Below, piece after piece: positions 62,410-64,000 of a DNA stretch of 64,000 nucleotides. Numbering within the stretch: position 1 is the stretch's first letter; every line of letters starts with the position of its first letter. A program made the position numbers and the translations under genes. The notes beneath the pieces are model-generated. The model made no database searches. It saw only the letters and a list, made by a program, of their open reading frames with translations, and had not been told where the DNA came from. Source of the stretch: an uncultured Bacilli bacterium (GTDB lineage: Bacteria > Bacillota_I > Bacilli_A > RF39 > UBA660); assembly GCA_934122275.1 (NCBI GenBank), contig CAKOWI010000003.1:1-64000 (forward strand), read 5' to 3'.

Positions 62410-64000
62410 TACTCAAAGAAATCATCAAAAAGGTCTGAATCATCATCTTTTTCATTCATGATTTTATTAATCTCTTCTTTATTTGTATATATTTCTTCTT
62501 TCTTATTATCCTCTTTAGGAGGTTCCTTAGTTTCTGGTTTATTACTTTTTTCTTCTTTAGGTTCTATAACATCATCAGCTGATATATCTTCCATGAAATC
62601 ATCCATCATGTCATAATCGTTAGAAACCGGTTTAACACTTGATTTATCATCAATTTTTATTTTATTACTAGATAACACAGAACTATTAGAAGATAATTCT
62701 TCTTTTGCAAGTTCATCCTTTAATTTATTATCTTCTTTTTCTTCATTTTCAAGTTCTTGTATTTTAGCATCAATCTTCTTTATTATACTATCTATGTCTA
62801 AATCGTCATCATCAGTATCACTAGCTGGTATATTAGAAATTCCACTTGTACTTCCGCCAAAGGGATTAGGTGATGGAGCTGCATTTAAAAATGGATTTGA
62901 AGACTGATTACTACCACCAAAAGGATTAGATGGTCCAAACGGGTTTGCATTATTTACAAACGGATTTCCACCGCCAAACGGGTTATTTCCGTTAAACATT
63001 TCATTTCTCTTTTCTTCCTTTTTCTTTTTAACAAATTCTCTTATGTCAAACAACTTAATTGATCTTTGTTCATGAGTAGGAAGCTCTGCTTTTGGAATAC
63101 TACTATTATTCTTTCCATAACCAAAATCGGTATTCCAAAATGGTAAAAATTTTGTTCTTAATGGTGGAAGACGATGTTTAAGTACCAATACTTCATCTTG
63201 CTTAAATCTTTGAAGTTCAGTAACAGTAATAAGCGGCCTTGTTTCTTCTTTCTTATCTTTACCAACCTTTACAATCTTATCACCACAAAGTTTACTAATT
63301 TCTTCAAGTGCTGACAATTCACCAGTAAGTAAATATAAAATGTTTCCACAGTTACCACGAATAGTTTCGGCATCTTCATTACCATAAACTTGCTTTAACT
63401 GTGCAAAGTTTTGAATTATCATGGTCATTCTTATTTGTCTCGAACGAGCTGCTGTAATCATTGTTGTAATATCTTTGAACTTTGGCATATTTGCAAACTC
63501 ATCAAGTAAAAAGTTAGTTCTAATTGGAAGCTTACCACCATGTCTTTGTGCAACTGCAATCAGTGATTCATAACATTGCTTTACAAAGATTGTTGCAAGT
63601 GCATGATAAGTAGTTTTTTCATCTTGTATTATCATAAACACAGCAGTTTTTCTCTCACCTATCGTTTCCATATCAAAATCACTTCTTGATAGCATTTCTG
63701 ATAAATTCCTTGTAACCGCAAATACCTTTATTTTTTGTTTTAAAACCGAATCAATAGAGTTTTTAGTATCTTGTGGTGCATTTACTGTACCCAATGCATT
63801 AATTGCAGCAGGGCTTGCAGGATCTTTCATCTTAAAGTACTCTTTCATATAAGTTGAAGCTCCAACTTTTTCATCACCAACAGTCATCATTAAGTTTACA
63901 GTTGAAATACTTATCTCATCTTCTTTTGCATCCTCAAACATTCCAAGTGAAAGACCTGTTAAAAAGTCTGCAGCAGAATTAGTCCAGAATGGATCATTTG
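62409..64000 (-). CDS. VirD4/TraG-type coupling ATPase, 3' part (runs off window)
   Basis: At least 529 residues; the 5' end is outside. The frame is open to the edge, where it reads NDPFWTNSAADFLTGLSLGMF, a coupling-protein motif. Next come KTAVFMIIQDEKTTY, NFLLDEFANMPKF (Walker B) and MIIQNFAQLKQVYG. The last 200 residues are a low-complexity tail with six or so NPFGG/NPF units and a long acidic run. It drives DNA into a type IV secretion or conjugation channel. No other transfer gene is visible here. Confidence 0.85.
   Translation of the reverse strand, partial: NDPFWTNSAADFLTGLSLGMFEDAKEDEISISTVNLMMTVGDEKVGASTYMKEYFKMKDPASPAAINALGTVNAPQDTKNSIDSVLKQKIKVFAVTRNLSEMLSRSDFDMETIGERKTAVFMIIQDEKTTYHALATIFVKQCYESLIAVAQRHGGKLPIRTNFLLDEFANMPKFKDITTMITAARSRQIRMTMIIQNFAQLKQVYGNEDAETIRGNCGNILYLLTGELSALEEISKLCGDKIVKVGKDKKEETRPLITVTELQRFKQDEVLVLKHRLPPLRTKFLPFWNTDFGYGKNNSSIPKAELPTHEQRSIKLFDIREFVKKKKEEKRNEMFNGNNPFGGGNPFVNNANPFGPSNPFGGSNQSSNPFLNAAPSPNPFGGSTSGISNIPASDTDDDDLDIDSIIKKIDAKIQELENEEKEDNKLKDELAKEELSSNSSVLSSNKIKIDDKSSVKPVSNDYDMMDDFMEDISADDVIEPKEEKSNKPETKEPPKEDNKKEEIYTNKEEINKIMNEKDDDSDLFDDFFE

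Noticed and set aside
62409..64000. Calling an integrative conjugative element in this window
   Set aside because: Only one coupling-ATPase gene is visible; no relaxase, VirB4, integrase or att site is seen nearby.
1..64000. CRISPR array, rRNA genes, prophage
   Set aside because: I saw no regularly spaced direct repeats, no rRNA sequence and no phage structural genes.

Overview
This window comes from a very AT-rich, low-GC Gram-positive bacterium, most likely an uncultured anaerobic member of the Bacilli (RF39/Erysipelotrichia-like gut lineages). The evidence is the gene set and its style. There is a Firmicutes-type primosome (DnaB/DnaI), T-box leaders, ScpA/ScpB/SMC, LexA with Bacillus-type operators, ComEA/ComEC, a YjcZ-like small protein, peptidoglycan genes (MurC, MurD, FtsW), and only the oxygen-sensitive ribonucleotide reductase (NrdD/NrdG). 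UAA, UAG and UGA all act as stops (UGA ends MurD and the gene at 53812), so the standard bacterial code applies. UUG and GUG starts are common. Most genes lie on the minus strand.

Layout. 0-14.6 kb: MurD, thymidine kinase, an NrtR-like Nudix regulator, a serine T-box operon (DUF1653, HD hydrolase, SerRS), a protein with 34-residue repeats, YebC, an ABC-F ATPase, transketolase, and a divergent lexA/small membrane protein pair with two LexA-type boxes. 14.7-21.5 kb: a competence run (comEA, comEC, DUF1016 nuclease) followed by a disturbed tract holding a second DUF1016 gene behind a broken 3' copy of comEC, a DUF218 protein and a nonsense-split gene. 21.6-31.7 kb: FtsW, peptide deformylase, a short SMC, RNase III, a short DnaE and L28. 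31.8-44.6 kb: a pilin-like protein, the nrdD-nrdG-dut operon divergent from a Crp/Fnr-type regulator and sharing a perfect palindrome with it, a threonine T-box operon (Nudix, nucleotidyltransferase, TGS-less ThrRS), and DnaB-DnaI. 44.6-49.1 kb: YjdF-like protein, GalE, a pilin-like protein carrying BspA-type repeats behind a promoter with a G10 spacer tract, a GNAT enzyme and tRNA-Met. 49.1-52.0 kb: a small decayed island at the tRNA-Met 3' end, bounded by a 20-bp direct repeat, with a mobilization-gene remnant, a DUF3800/BECR-like gene pair, a predicted small RNA and an orphan gene. 52.1-64 kb: DUF4186, a polysaccharide deacetylase, SDR, MurC, tRNA-Leu, ScpB/ScpA, RmuC, a rhodanese and the 3' part of a VirD4/TraG-type coupling ATPase that runs off the window.

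The strongest leads for something undescribed are: (1) the putatively phase-variable pilin/BspA surface protein; (2) the lexA-divergent 50-residue membrane protein, a SosA/YneA-like division-inhibitor candidate; (3) the island's overlapping DUF3800 and BECR-like nuclease pair with a convergent small RNA; (4) the repeated comEC-3'/DUF1016 module. All functions are inferred from sequence reading alone; no database search was run.
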